Shown: in pieces, positions 43,065 to 52,302 of the stretch
How positions within the stretch are numbered: position 1 is the stretch's first letter
Layout: each line of letters opens with the position of its first letter
NCBI GenBank assembly: GCA_963928055.1
Contig: CAWVDN010000002.1
Span: 434,001 to 498,000 of the forward strand
DNA: 64,000 bases
Direction: 5' to 3'
From: Scatomonas sp963928055
GTDB lineage: Bacteria; Bacillota; Clostridia; Lachnospirales; Lachnospiraceae
Translations under genes and position numbers: made by a program
Notes under the pieces: model-generated
What the model was told of the DNA's origin: nothing
The model's database searches: none
The model's input: only the letters and a program-made list of their open reading frames with translations

Positions 43065-43532
43065 TTACATTTCCGGATCCCGGTTGTAATCCAACAGTTC
43101 TCTGCGGATATCTCCGATGGAAAATCCCCGGCGGGCCAGATAGGCAAAAAATCTCCGAAGTTCTTTGTCCTCCAGCTTATGGGGCGGTCCCGCTTTTTTC
43201 TCCAGCAGTTCCCGGATCAGAGGCCCCTCCTCCTCCGGCAGCGACGCCAGGGCCGCCTCCGTGTCCTCGGAAGATATTCCCTTATCCCGCAAAAAGGAGC
43301 GCAGGGCAGTCCTGCTCTTTTTCCTGCCTGCGCTCATCACATAATTTTCCGCGTAACGCCTGTCATTGACATAGCCAAAGGACTTTACATAGGAGAGGGC
43401 CTCCCGGATCTCCTCCTCCCCGAAGCCTTCCTTTTTCAGCAATCCTTCCAGCTCCTGCTGGCTCCGGTCCCGGGCCAGCAGTTTCCGCATGGCCCGCTGC
43501 TTCGCTGCCCGGATCCTTTGTTCCCTGTCCAT
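43065..43532 (-). CDS. recX: RecX regulatory protein
   Basis: A 155-residue RecX: repeats of three-helix units with AMRKLLARDRSQQELEGLLK near the start, SYVKSFGYVNDRRYAENYV in the middle and FFAYLARRGFSIGDIRREL near the end. It controls RecA filaments. It begins one base after the recA stop, so the two genes are co-transcribed, the common order in Firmicutes and Actinobacteria. Confidence 0.9.
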   Translation of the reverse strand: MDREQRIRAAKQRAMRKLLARDRSQQELEGLLKKEGFGEEEIREALSYVKSFGYVNDRRYAENYVMSAGRKKSRTALRSFLRDKGISSEDTEAALASLPEEEGPLIRELLEKKAGPPHKLEDKELRRFFAYLARRGFSIGDIRRELLDYNRDPEM

Positions 43533-43533
43533 C

Positions 43534-44589
43534 TTATTCCTCTGCCTTTTCCCGGGTCTCCGCCTCTGCCGGCGCTTCCTGCTCCGCTCCGGGCAGACCG
43601 CAGGCCGCCCGCACCTGTTTTTCTACCGTATCCAGGATGTCCGGATGCTCCTTCAGGAACTGCTTGGCGTTCTCCCGGCCCTGGCCGATCTTGCTGTCCT
43701 GATAGGCAAACCAGGCGCCGCTTTTCTGGATCACGTTCTGCGCCACCGCCAGGTCCAGCACATCCCCTTCCCGGGAAATTCCTTTGCCGAACATGATATC
43801 AAATTCCGCCTCCCGGAAAGGCGGGGCCACCTTATTCTTCACCACTTTGATCCTGGTGCGGTTTCCGACTACTTCCCCGCCCTGCTTCAGGGCCTCGATC
43901 CTGCGGACATCCAGCCGCACGGAGGAGTAAAATTTCAGCGCCCGGCCGCCTGTGGTGGTTTCCGGATTTCCGAACATGACGCCTACTTTTTCCCGGAGCT
44001 GATTGATGAAGATCACGATACAGTTTGTCTTGCTGATGGCCGCGGTCAGCTTCCTGCAGGCCTGGGACATCATCCTCGCCTGAAGTCCCACATGGGAATC
44101 GCCCATGTCGCCGTCGATCTCCGCCTTGGGCACCAGGGCCGCCACGGAGTCCACGATCACGATGTCCACCGCCCCGGAGCGCACCATGGTCTCGGTGATC
44201 TCCAGCGCCTGCTCGCCGTTGTCCGGCTGAGAGATATAGAGATTGTCGATATCCACGCCGATATTTTTCGCGTATACAGGATCCAGCGCATGTTCGGCGT
44301 CGATAAAGCCGGCAATTCCGCCCCTTTTCTGTACTTCCGCCACCATGTGCAGAGCCACGGTGGTCTTTCCGGAAGATTCCGGTCCGTATATTTCCACAAT
44401 ACGGCCCTTGGGCACGCCGCCCAGACCCAGGGCGATGTCCAGGCTCAGAGACCCCGTAGGCACCGTTTCCACGTTCATGTTGGCCCCGGAATCCCCCAGC
44501 TTCATCACCGCTCCTTTTCCGTACTGTCTTTCGATCTGTCCCAGCGCCGCACTCAGCGCGTTCAATTTTTCACTGTGATTATCTGCCAT
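43534..44589 (-). CDS. recA: Recombinase RecA
   Basis: A 351-residue RecA. It begins MADNHSEKLNALSAALGQIE, has Walker A GPESSGKTT, the loop NQLREKVGVMFGNPETTTGG and an acidic tail (EAEAETREKAEE). The open frame reaches 44757, but the ATG at 44589 with AAAGGAGAGG upstream is the true start; the extra frame covers the promoter and LexA site. Confidence 0.98.
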   Translation of the reverse strand: MADNHSEKLNALSAALGQIERQYGKGAVMKLGDSGANMNVETVPTGSLSLDIALGLGGVPKGRIVEIYGPESSGKTTVALHMVAEVQKRGGIAGFIDAEHALDPVYAKNIGVDIDNLYISQPDNGEQALEITETMVRSGAVDIVIVDSVAALVPKAEIDGDMGDSHVGLQARMMSQACRKLTAAISKTNCIVIFINQLREKVGVMFGNPETTTGGRALKFYSSVRLDVRRIEALKQGGEVVGNRTRIKVVKNKVAPPFREAEFDIMFGKGISREGDVLDLAVAQNVIQKSGAWFAYQDSKIGQGRENAKQFLKEHPDILDTVEKQVRAACGLPGAEQEAPAEAETREKAEE

Positions 44590-44612
44590 TTTCCTCTCCT
44601 TTACCGCTGCAG

Positions 44613-44666
44613 AGAACATACGTTCGTCTCTTTCAGCATAATAGTATATTTTCTGTCTGCTGTCAA
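44613..44666 (-). promoter_or_regulatory. recA promoter with LexA (SOS) box
   Basis: On the minus strand TTGACA (44661-44666) and TATTAT (44638-44643) are exactly 17 bases apart. Shortly downstream, CGAACGTATGTTCT (44613-44626) matches the Firmicutes LexA/DinR box CGAAC-N4-GTTC. recA should therefore be induced by DNA damage. Confidence 0.85.
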
Positions 44667-44780
44667 CCTGAAAGTTTTTCGTTTTCTCTTCTTCTGCCTG
44701 AACAGGGGAATTCCAGCGAACTGCTGTAGTAAGAATCTGATGGGTTAAGTGTAGCATGCCCCCGCTTCGCCGTCAAGCAG

Positions 44781-44808
44781 AAAAGAGACCCTCTTCAGGA
44801 TCTCTTTT
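44781..44808 (-). terminator. Terminator of glgA
   Basis: AAAAGAGA (44781-44788) and TCTCTTTT (44801-44808) pair, with partial pairing inside, 12 bases after the glgA stop codon. Confidence 0.6.
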
Positions 44809-44820
44809 CCATCCGGCAGA

Positions 44821-46260
44821 TCATGCCAGCCAGTTATACAATTCTTCATACTGCTTGGCGGAACTGCTCCAGGAGTAATCCTGGGCCATTCCCCTGTCCA
44901 CGATCTTGTTCCACTCCCGTTTTCTGTCGTAGTAGATCCGCTCCGCATAGCGGATGGTTCCCAGCATCTCGTGGGCATTGTAATTGGCGAAGGAGAACCC
45001 GGTGCCGGTCCCCTCGTATTCATTGTATGGCTGTACGGTATCTTTCAGTCCTCCCGTCTCCCGGACAATGGGCACGGTGCCGTACCGAAGGCTCATGAGC
45101 TGGCTCAGGCCGCAGGGCTCGAACAGGGAGGGCATCAGGAAAGCGTCCGCGGAAGCGTAAATCTTATGGGACAGCGCCTCCGAATAATAGATGTTGGCGG
45201 ATACCTTCTTGTCGTATTTCCAGGCGTAATGGCGGAACATGTTCTCGTACTTGGGATCGCCTGTCCCCAGGACCACCAGCTGGATCCCATCCTGGCACAT
45301 TTCTTCCATCATATAGGCGATCAGGTCGAACCCTTTCTGATCGGTCAGGCGGGAGACCACGCCGATCATCATGATCTTGGGATCCACTTCCAGGCCCAGT
45401 TCCTGCTGCAGTGCCGTCTTGTTTTTCACCTTTTCCTTGCGGAAGTTTCTGGCGCTGTAATTGCGGTAGATAAAACCGTCTGTTTCCGGATTGTACTCCT
45501 CATAATCGATGCCGTTGACGATGCCCCGGAGATCATTGGCCCGGGCCCGCATCAGGCCGTCCAGCCCCTCCCCGTAGAAGGGAGTCTTGATCTCCTCCGC
45601 GTAGGTCCGGCTCACCGTGGTGATGGCGTCCGCGTATACCAGCCCGCCCTTCAGATAGTTGGCGTCCTTCTTGAACTCCAGTTTATCCGGGGTGAAATAG
45701 TAATCGGAAAGGCCGGTGATGCTCTTGATGCTGTTGATATCCCAGACGCCCTGGAATTTCAGGTTGTGTATGGTCATGATCGATTTGATCCCCCGGTAGA
45801 AGTCGCTCCCCTGGAATCGCTCATGCAGATAAACCGGCACCAGTCCCGTCTGCCAGTCATGGCAGTGAATGATATCCGGCCGGAAATCAACCACCGGCAA
45901 AATCGACAGAGACGCCTTGGAGAAGAAAGCGAACTTCTCCAGATCCCAGGGCATCCCCGCATAGGGCTTGTCACCGGAAAAATGTTCTTCGTTATCAATA
46001 AAATAAAATGTGATTCCGTTATACTCCAGTTTAAAGATTCCTACGTACTGCTGTCTCCAGTTCAGGTCCATGTAGAAATTGGTAATGTACTGCATCTGGT
46101 TCTTAAATTCTTCGCGGATGCCGGAATACTTTGGCATCACGACCCGTACATCGAAGTATTCTTTCGGGAAATACTTGGGCAGTGAACCTACCACGTCTGC
46201 CAGGCCACCTGTTTTCAGAAACGGCACACATTCGGATGCCACGAACAAAATCCTTTTCAT
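44821..46260 (-). CDS. glgA: Glycogen synthase (ADP-glucose, GT5)
   Basis: A 479-residue GT5 enzyme. The N-terminal motif KTGGLADVVGSLPK binds ADP-glucose; the C-terminal domain has GVVSRLTDQKGFDLI and the catalytic region SLFEPCGLSQLMSLRYG. It extends alpha-1,4-glucan chains. The length is normal. No other glycogen gene is next to it. It ends before the recA promoter and has its own terminator. Confidence 0.96.
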   Translation of the reverse strand: MKRILFVASECVPFLKTGGLADVVGSLPKYFPKEYFDVRVVMPKYSGIREEFKNQMQYITNFYMDLNWRQQYVGIFKLEYNGITFYFIDNEEHFSGDKPYAGMPWDLEKFAFFSKASLSILPVVDFRPDIIHCHDWQTGLVPVYLHERFQGSDFYRGIKSIMTIHNLKFQGVWDINSIKSITGLSDYYFTPDKLEFKKDANYLKGGLVYADAITTVSRTYAEEIKTPFYGEGLDGLMRARANDLRGIVNGIDYEEYNPETDGFIYRNYSARNFRKEKVKNKTALQQELGLEVDPKIMMIGVVSRLTDQKGFDLIAYMMEEMCQDGIQLVVLGTGDPKYENMFRHYAWKYDKKVSANIYYSEALSHKIYASADAFLMPSLFEPCGLSQLMSLRYGTVPIVRETGGLKDTVQPYNEYEGTGTGFSFANYNAHEMLGTIRYAERIYYDRKREWNKIVDRGMAQDYSWSSSAKQYEELYNWLA

Positions 46261-46364
46261 CTCTGGATGAGTCCTCCTTGGCTAAAACTTCCGCATATTC
46301 GGAACCTGCGGATATACATAGATTATACTCCTTTTTCCCGCAGATGAAAAGTCCCAACTGCCAA

Positions 46365-47153
46365 CTAATTCCTGTATTCCAGGCGGATTTTATCGGCGAT
46401 CAGGGCGATAAATTCCGAATTGGTCGGTTTCCCCTTTCCTGTGCTGACCGTATATCCGAAAAGTTCGTCTATGGTGTCCATTTTTCCTCTGCTCCAGGCC
46501 ACCTCGATGGCATGGCGGATGGCCCGTTCCACCCGGCTGGGAGTGGTCTGATATTTTTTCGCGATGGTAGGGTACAGGATCTTGGTGATGGAATTCAGCA
46601 TTTCCATATCGTCCACCGAGAGGATGATGGCGTCCCGCAGATACTGGTATCCTTTGATATGGGCCGGCACGCCGATCTCATGGATGATATTGGTCACATC
46701 CAGTTCCAGATTTCTCTCCTGCCGGGCGGCCATGGCCTCCGCGGCCGCGCCTCCCTGTTCCCGCCGTCTGGCCGGGTTTCCCCTCACATTCTTGATCCGG
46801 TTCAGAAGCATCTCATTGTCGAAAGGTTTCAGTATGTAGTAGGAAGCCCCCAGATTAAACGCGTCTTCCGTGATCCTGTCCTGTCCCACCGCGGAGAGCA
46901 CAATAAAGGCAGGGCGCTTTTTCAGGGTCGTATCGTGATTTACCTTTTCCATCATGGTGAGACCGTCCATTTTCGGCATGATGATATCCAGGAGCACAAC
47001 GTCCGGCTGTTTCTGCCGGATGATCTCATACAGATCCTTCCCGTTGTCCGCCGTGCCCACCAGCTCCAGATCCCTGTCGCCTCTGATGATGGTGCCCACC
47101 AGATCCAGGATGCGCTGGTTGTCATCCGCCACCGCCACATTTAATTTGTCCAT
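46365..47153 (-). CDS. spo0A: Sporulation master regulator Spo0A
   Basis: A 262-residue Spo0A. The receiver domain has Asp10-Asp11, the phosphorylation site Asp56 (VVLLDIIMPKMDG) and the lysine in YILKPFDNE. After a linker, the effector domain begins at about residue 145 with GVPAHIKGYQYLRDAI and contains the recognition helix TTPSRVERAIRHAIEVAW. It is separated by about 5 kb from spoIVB, which is its usual direct neighbour. GGAGGAGATAAC precedes the ATG. Confidence 0.97.
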   Translation of the reverse strand: MDKLNVAVADDNQRILDLVGTIIRGDRDLELVGTADNGKDLYEIIRQKQPDVVLLDIIMPKMDGLTMMEKVNHDTTLKKRPAFIVLSAVGQDRITEDAFNLGASYYILKPFDNEMLLNRIKNVRGNPARRREQGGAAAEAMAARQERNLELDVTNIIHEIGVPAHIKGYQYLRDAIILSVDDMEMLNSITKILYPTIAKKYQTTPSRVERAIRHAIEVAWSRGKMDTIDELFGYTVSTGKGKPTNSEFIALIADKIRLEYRN

Positions 47154-47236
47154 GTTATCTCCTCCATAGCCCCTCGGGCATTTCTCCCGGTCCGGAAGAA
47201 GCGGGCGCCCTTCTGCTTTTCCCGAACACTATCTGT

Positions 47237-47265
47237 ATTATAAGAAGTCCCTGAGACCAGTTCAA
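47237..47265 (-). promoter_or_regulatory. Sigma-A promoter of spo0A
   Basis: On the minus strand TTGAAC (47260-47265) and TATAAT (47237-47242) are 17 bases apart, 84 bases before the spo0A start. The rest of 47154-47367 has no gene. Confidence 0.65.
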
Positions 47266-47367
47266 TAGATATCACGGTTCATTCTTCATTTTCGTTCGCT
47301 GTTTTTCGCCCTGTTTTTCCAGAAACTGACAGGAACGCCATCCTCTGCGGCAAAAAAATACAGTTTT

Positions 47368-48900
47368 TTACTCTTCTCTCCGTTCCTCGGCTGCCCGGAT
47401 CTGCCGCCGCAGTTCTTCTTCCTCCCCGGTAAGGAAAAGCTCCTCCAGATGCCGGCTGTAGGCTTTGCTGGGACGCGCTCCCAGAAAAGCCGCCGCCGCT
47501 CCTGTCTGGGTCAGCGCAGTCATAAACCATCCCATCTCCGCCTCCCCGCCGCCGGCCTCTTCCAGAAAAAGAATGGCCTGATCCAGCATTCTTTCCCCTT
47601 CCCGGGCCAGATCCTCTTCCTCCCGGTCTTTTTCCTCCAGCCATTCCCCCAGCAGTTTTTCCGCGGCCTCCCGGGAAGAGGCTCTTTCCTCCCGGAGCCT
47701 GCAGGCTTCCCGCCGGTACTCTCCCAGCACGGTCTCTTCCCGCCGGCGCTCCTCCTCGGAGATCAGGCCATGGGCGTCCTTCACCTCCAGCACATGCTCT
47801 CCGTTGGCGAGAAACCGGTCCAGGACAAGCCAGGCATCTTCCTCCCCGGCGGGCAGGCCGAGGAACTGGCGGTACAGTTCCCCTCTCCGTTTTCCCAGCA
47901 GCCGTTTCTCCTGCCAGGCTCCCAGCGCTGCCGCCAGCGCGGAAAGCAGCATCTGCATCACACTGTAGCGCTCGTCAGCCCCGGCCTTCCGGAACAGCTC
48001 CTTCTGCCGCTCCGCTTCCTGCCGGGAAATCCCCTTTTCCAGGATCCGGCCCGGGTCGTATTCTCTCTGATAACGAAGATAGAGCCGGTAGAAAGCCGCG
48101 AAATCTTCGGCGATGCGGCCGCAGTGGACGTACTCCCGGATGGTATCTTCCTCCGCCGGGATCCCCTCCCTTTCATAGGCGGTAAGAAGCACGGAAAGGT
48201 CCTCCCAGCCCCTGGCTGTCACGAACTCCCGGTCTCCTCTTCCCTGTTCGATATAGTAGAAATTCCGGGGTTTGCCGGAAAGATAGGCCAGTATGGCCCC
48301 GTGAAGTCCCCGCCCTGCCGCGTAGGCTTTCCACGCCGGAAAATCAATGTCCACCTGAATGGTCTTTACACGGTCCAGCGTGACAATATCAAAATGTTTG
48401 GCGGCCTTATTGTATTCCGGAGGGTTCCCCGCCGCCACGATCACCCAGCCCCTGGGAACGCGGTGGGTGCCGAAGGTTTTATTCTGCAGGAACTGCAGCA
48501 TGGTGGGAGCGAGGGTCTCGGAGACACAGTTGATCTCGTCAAGGAAAAGGATCCCCTCCCGGACCTGTTCCTTTTCCATGCACTCATAGACGGAGGCAAT
48601 GATCTCGGACATGGTGTACTCCGTCACCTGGACCTTCTTCCCCTGGTATTCTTTTTCCCGTACCACCGGAAGGCCCACGGCGCTCTGCCGGGTGTGGTGG
48701 GTAATGGTGTAGGCCACCAGCCCCACGCCGCACGCCTCCGCCGCCTGGCGGATCACCGCCGTCTTGCCGATGCCCGGAGGGCCCATCAGCAGCACCGGCC
48801 TCTGGTGCACCGGAGGGATCCGGTAATTTCCTTCCGGATCTTTGGCTGTGTAGACCCGGACCGTATGGATGATCTCTTCTTTTGCCTGTTGTATGTTCAT
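47368..48900 (-). CDS. MoxR-type AAA+ ATPase
   Basis: A 510-residue protein. Walker A is GPPGIGKT (residues 40-47), Walker B ILFLDEINCVSE, with sensor-1 AAGNPPEYNKAA and an arginine in LDRVKTIQVD. The C-terminal 200 residues are charged helices and not part of the usual MoxR ATPase. MoxR ATPases act as chaperones together with a VWA partner, and a VWA gene lies directly upstream (stop at 48901, ATG at 48900). The substrate of the pair is unknown. Confidence 0.85.
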   Translation of the reverse strand: MNIQQAKEEIIHTVRVYTAKDPEGNYRIPPVHQRPVLLMGPPGIGKTAVIRQAAEACGVGLVAYTITHHTRQSAVGLPVVREKEYQGKKVQVTEYTMSEIIASVYECMEKEQVREGILFLDEINCVSETLAPTMLQFLQNKTFGTHRVPRGWVIVAAGNPPEYNKAAKHFDIVTLDRVKTIQVDIDFPAWKAYAAGRGLHGAILAYLSGKPRNFYYIEQGRGDREFVTARGWEDLSVLLTAYEREGIPAEEDTIREYVHCGRIAEDFAAFYRLYLRYQREYDPGRILEKGISRQEAERQKELFRKAGADERYSVMQMLLSALAAALGAWQEKRLLGKRRGELYRQFLGLPAGEEDAWLVLDRFLANGEHVLEVKDAHGLISEEERRREETVLGEYRREACRLREERASSREAAEKLLGEWLEEKDREEEDLAREGERMLDQAILFLEEAGGGEAEMGWFMTALTQTGAAAAFLGARPSKAYSRHLEELFLTGEEEELRRQIRAAEERREE

Positions 48901-50556
48901 CTATTCCTCCCAAAATTCCATGCCCAGATTCAGCCGGATGCCCCAGTCCGGGATCCGGTGCTTTTCGTACTCGTCATTCAGAAAAACAAAGGCGGTGTCA
49001 TAGGCCGGTTTTCCGGCGGGAAATATCCCGTCTCCGTCTGTAAAATAAATCAGTCCTCCCAGATCCAGGACCTCCTTTTGTTCCATGAGCCGGTCCACCA
49101 GCTGAAAAACCGGGCGGAAATCCGTTCCTCCCAGACCTTTCACCACCGCGCGCTCCATATAGTCCAGAAATTCTTCCTCCGAACGGATCACCACATGCTC
49201 CTGGATCATGGAATCGCACTGGATCAGATGCACCTGCATCCTGCGGAAGAAGTTCTCTCTTCTTGAAAGGATCTGATAGGTCTCCCGGAGAAACTGCCGC
49301 GCCACCCGGCCGGAACAGGAGCCGGAAGTATCTATGGCGATGACCATCTCCCGCAGCTTGGAGATCTCCCGGTATTCCAGAGGTTCCAGCATCACCATCC
49401 CGTCGTAATGTTCCCGGCTGTACCAGTAGGGAATGTAATCAAAGCTGTCCGGATCCGTCTCCACCTCTTCCCCGGAGACCATAAAATGTTCCAGAAACTC
49501 CCGGTAGTCATACCTGCTTCCGGCGCCCGGGCGCGCCGCCTGCCGGCCGCCTCCTCCCCGGACGCCTGGTTTCTGCAGACTTTTCTCCAGTTCCCCGGCG
49601 TATTCCTTCCGCAGCTGCCGCCACTTACGGAAATAGCGGAGGCTTTTTTCCCGCTGCCGGTTTTCCTCTCCGGCTTTCCCGGGCCCTTCTTCCCGGGAAG
49701 GATCCTCCTGCCGGTATTCCCTCCAGAAGCCGTGCCCGTCCCTATGAAAGGCCTCCGACAGCTCCGCCCTGGCCCCGGGAGAAGGCGTGTTTCTTCGGAG
49801 GACCCGGTAAATCGTCTCCGCGGAGGCGTTTTCCCCGGGCACTCCCGCCTCCTTCCGCAGAAGCCTCCGCCGGTCCCGCCCCGGTTTCTTCAGTTCCCGT
49901 ATCTCCCAGCCGTCCAGGATCTCCTCCACCTCCATGTCACAGGCCAGGTCCCACAGTTCCCGGTCTTTTCCCCGGGAAAGGACCGGGTGGAACAGAAGGC
50001 AGTGGAGAAAAAGATGCATATAATCCCTGGCAACGGCGTCCGGCTCCCTGCAGAAACGCCGCTGCAGTTCCTCTCTTCGATAATACACATGGAAACCGTC
50101 CCCGGCCAGATACTCTGTTTTTCCGTCCTCCCGGAAATCCAGGGCGCCAAAGGCCCCGGAAAATCCGGGCAGCTTCATCCGCAGCTTTTTCAGTGTCAGG
50201 GTCCAGATCCGGCCGCAGAAATCCGCGGAACCTGTTCTCTGCCGCGTTTCCTTCGATCCCGGGTAAAGATACGCCCAGATCTCCATCTCCCGGATGGCCG
50301 CCGCCATCTCCCGGTATTCCTGCAGATACCGCGGTTCGATCCATCCCCGCTCTCCCATGGCCCGGATCCCGGACAGATCCCCGCACCGGATCAGCAGCTC
50401 CATGGCGGAACGTTTCCGGTGTCCCAGGTACCCCAGAAGTTCTTCCCTCTCCTCTTTTGTAAAGGGAACCGATGGATCCAGGCCCCGGACCGCCGCGGCA
50501 AGCCGCTGCTCTTCTCTTCCCGCCTTATGAAATTGCTCTGTATATTTCTGCTCCAT
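48901..50556 (-). CDS. VWA-domain protein with DUF2201-type N-terminal domain
   Basis: A 551-residue protein. The N-terminal domain has YMHLFLHCLLFHP and later DLACDMEVEEIL, which resembles the putative metallopeptidase part of DUF2201, though without a clear HExxH motif. After an Arg/Gly-rich linker, the VWA domain starts at about 395 with the metal site MVIAIDTSGSCSG, then GLGGTDFRPVF and IYFTDGDG. All metal-site residues are present. It forms a pair with the MoxR ATPase gene that follows. I use the ATG at 50556 (GGAG six bases upstream). Confidence 0.8.
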   Translation of the reverse strand: MEQKYTEQFHKAGREEQRLAAAVRGLDPSVPFTKEEREELLGYLGHRKRSAMELLIRCGDLSGIRAMGERGWIEPRYLQEYREMAAAIREMEIWAYLYPGSKETRQRTGSADFCGRIWTLTLKKLRMKLPGFSGAFGALDFREDGKTEYLAGDGFHVYYRREELQRRFCREPDAVARDYMHLFLHCLLFHPVLSRGKDRELWDLACDMEVEEILDGWEIRELKKPGRDRRRLLRKEAGVPGENASAETIYRVLRRNTPSPGARAELSEAFHRDGHGFWREYRQEDPSREEGPGKAGEENRQREKSLRYFRKWRQLRKEYAGELEKSLQKPGVRGGGGRQAARPGAGSRYDYREFLEHFMVSGEEVETDPDSFDYIPYWYSREHYDGMVMLEPLEYREISKLREMVIAIDTSGSCSGRVARQFLRETYQILSRRENFFRRMQVHLIQCDSMIQEHVVIRSEEEFLDYMERAVVKGLGGTDFRPVFQLVDRLMEQKEVLDLGGLIYFTDGDGIFPAGKPAYDTAFVFLNDEYEKHRIPDWGIRLNLGMEFWEE

Positions 50557-50726
50557 CCCGTTCTCCACAACTTCCCGCAAAGTGTAAATATTATACTATT
50601 CCCTTTTCTAAAACTCAAGAGTTCCCCCAGGCCATTGCAAATACCCCGGAAATGCGTTAAACTAACAGGAAAGCCGGCGGAATCCTGCCGGCATTGAAAT
50701 CCATCAGGAAAGGCTGCAAAATACCA

Positions 50727-52238
50727 ATGATCGATTATACTGTAAATGACTATCTGAAAGTCCTGGAGGATGCCGGCCTGGTCACCGCCCGCCGTCTGCT
50801 GGGGAAAGGAGACATCCCCGTAAAGTCCCTGACCTACGATTCCGGCAGCGCGGGGCCCGGCACTCTGTTCGTCTGCAAGGGGGCTCATTTCAAACGGGAA
50901 TACCTGCTGGACGCCGCTGCCAGAGGAGCTGTTCTTTATGTCAGCGAGATCGATTACCAGCTGGAGGATCTGCCCTGCATCCTGGTCAGCGATATCCGCC
51001 TGTCTATGCCCCTGCTGGCCCGGAAATTTTACCAGATCCCGGAAGACGCCCTGCACTATATCGGCATCACCGGCACCAAGGGCAAGACCACCACGGCCTA
51101 TTACATAAAAGCCGTCTTTGACGAATTCATGGAACAGACCGGCGGTAGTCCCATTGCCTTTTTCACCTCTGTGGAAACCTACGACGGCAGGGAACGGAAG
51201 CCCTCCCGGATCACCACCCCGGAATCCATGGAGCTCTACCGGCATTTCCGGAACGCCTATGACAGCGGCATCCGCTGGGCGGCCATGGAGGTGTCCAGCC
51301 AGGCTCTGAAATACGGGCGGGTCCTGGGCATCCCTTACGATGTAGGGGTTTTCCTGAACATTTCCGAAGATCACATCAGCCCTGTGGAGCACCGGGATTT
51401 TCAGGATTATTTCCAGTCCAAGCTGCTGCTTTTCCGTCAGGTAAAAACAGCCTGCGTCAGTCTGGATTCCCCCTTCAGCCGGCAGATCCTGGCCGGAGCC
51501 GCATCCGCGGAACGGATCGTCACCTTCGGCGCCGCGGCGGGAGCGGATTTCCGCGTTTCCCAGATCCGTACAGAGCAGGGGCGCATCTGCTTCCGGGTAA
51601 CCTGCAGTGATTTTGACGAGACCTTCACCCTGGCCATGCACGGGACCTTCAATGTGGAAAATGCCCTGGCGGCCATCGCCGTGGCCCACGTCTGCGGCAT
51701 CCCCGTGTCTGCCATGAAAGCCGGGCTGTCCCGGGCTACCGTCACCGGCCGTATGGAGGAATTCAGCAGCCGCGACGGAAAGATCCGGGCTATTGTGGAT
51801 TACGCCCACAACGGACTCAGTTTTGAAAAAATCTTCGAGACAGCCAGCAGCCAATACCCCGGCCGCCCTCTGACCGCCGTCTTCGGCTGCCCCGGCGGCA
51901 AGGCACTGAACCGCCGGAAAGACCTCGGGACCGTGGCCGGGCGCTGGTGCAGCCGCCTGTACCTTACCGCGGACGATCCCGGCCCGGAGGATGTCACCGA
52001 CATCTGCCGGGAGATCGGCAGCTACGTGGACGACAGCCGCTGCGCCTGGGAATGCGTTCCCGACCGGGAAACGGCCATCCGCAGGGCAGTGGAAGACGCG
52101 GAGGGTCCCAGCGTGATCCTGGTCCTGGGCAAGGGCAGCGAAAAGGGACAGAAGATCGGTCTGAAGGATGTTGCCTATCCTTCTGACGCCGTGGTCCTTC
52201 GGGAATGTCTGAAAGAATACGATGACAGCCGTCTCTGA
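50727..52238 (+). CDS. MurE-like Mur ligase family protein
   Basis: A 503-residue ligase with all three Mur domains: the N-terminal UMP-binding part, the ATPase with ITGTKGKTTTAYY and MEVSSQALKYGRV, and the C-terminal part with DYAHNGLSFEKI. The DNPR motif that binds meso-diaminopimelate in MurE is replaced by DDPG (ADDPGPEDV). It may add another amino acid, or be a second MurE-like enzyme with a different acceptor. The gene is alone on the plus strand, divergent from the VWA gene. The upstream TTG at 50694 is a possible start; a small hairpin lies at 50672-50691. Confidence 0.82.
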   Translation: MIDYTVNDYLKVLEDAGLVTARRLLGKGDIPVKSLTYDSGSAGPGTLFVCKGAHFKREYLLDAAARGAVLYVSEIDYQLEDLPCILVSDIRLSMPLLARKFYQIPEDALHYIGITGTKGKTTTAYYIKAVFDEFMEQTGGSPIAFFTSVETYDGRERKPSRITTPESMELYRHFRNAYDSGIRWAAMEVSSQALKYGRVLGIPYDVGVFLNISEDHISPVEHRDFQDYFQSKLLLFRQVKTACVSLDSPFSRQILAGAASAERIVTFGAAAGADFRVSQIRTEQGRICFRVTCSDFDETFTLAMHGTFNVENALAAIAVAHVCGIPVSAMKAGLSRATVTGRMEEFSSRDGKIRAIVDYAHNGLSFEKIFETASSQYPGRPLTAVFGCPGGKALNRRKDLGTVAGRWCSRLYLTADDPGPEDVTDICREIGSYVDDSRCAWECVPDRETAIRRAVEDAEGPSVILVLGKGSEKGQKIGLKDVAYPSDAVVLRECLKEYDDSRL

Positions 52239-52244
52239 AACCGG

Positions 52245-52288
52245 GAGGGCATGGCAGAAGTTTCCGCTTCCTGCCATGCCCTCTTTTT
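52245..52288 (+). terminator. Strong terminator after the MurE-like gene
   Basis: GAGGGCATGGCAG (52245-52257) pairs perfectly with CTGCCATGCCCTC (52271-52283), followed by TTTTT. The first base of the stem lies 7 bases after the stop codon. Confidence 0.9.
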
Positions 52289-52302
52289 CCGCCCGGGGCC
52301 GG

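Noticed and set aside
44590..44757. N-terminal extension of RecA
   Set aside because: The extra frame spans the promoter and LexA box; the normal start at 44589 has a ribosome site.
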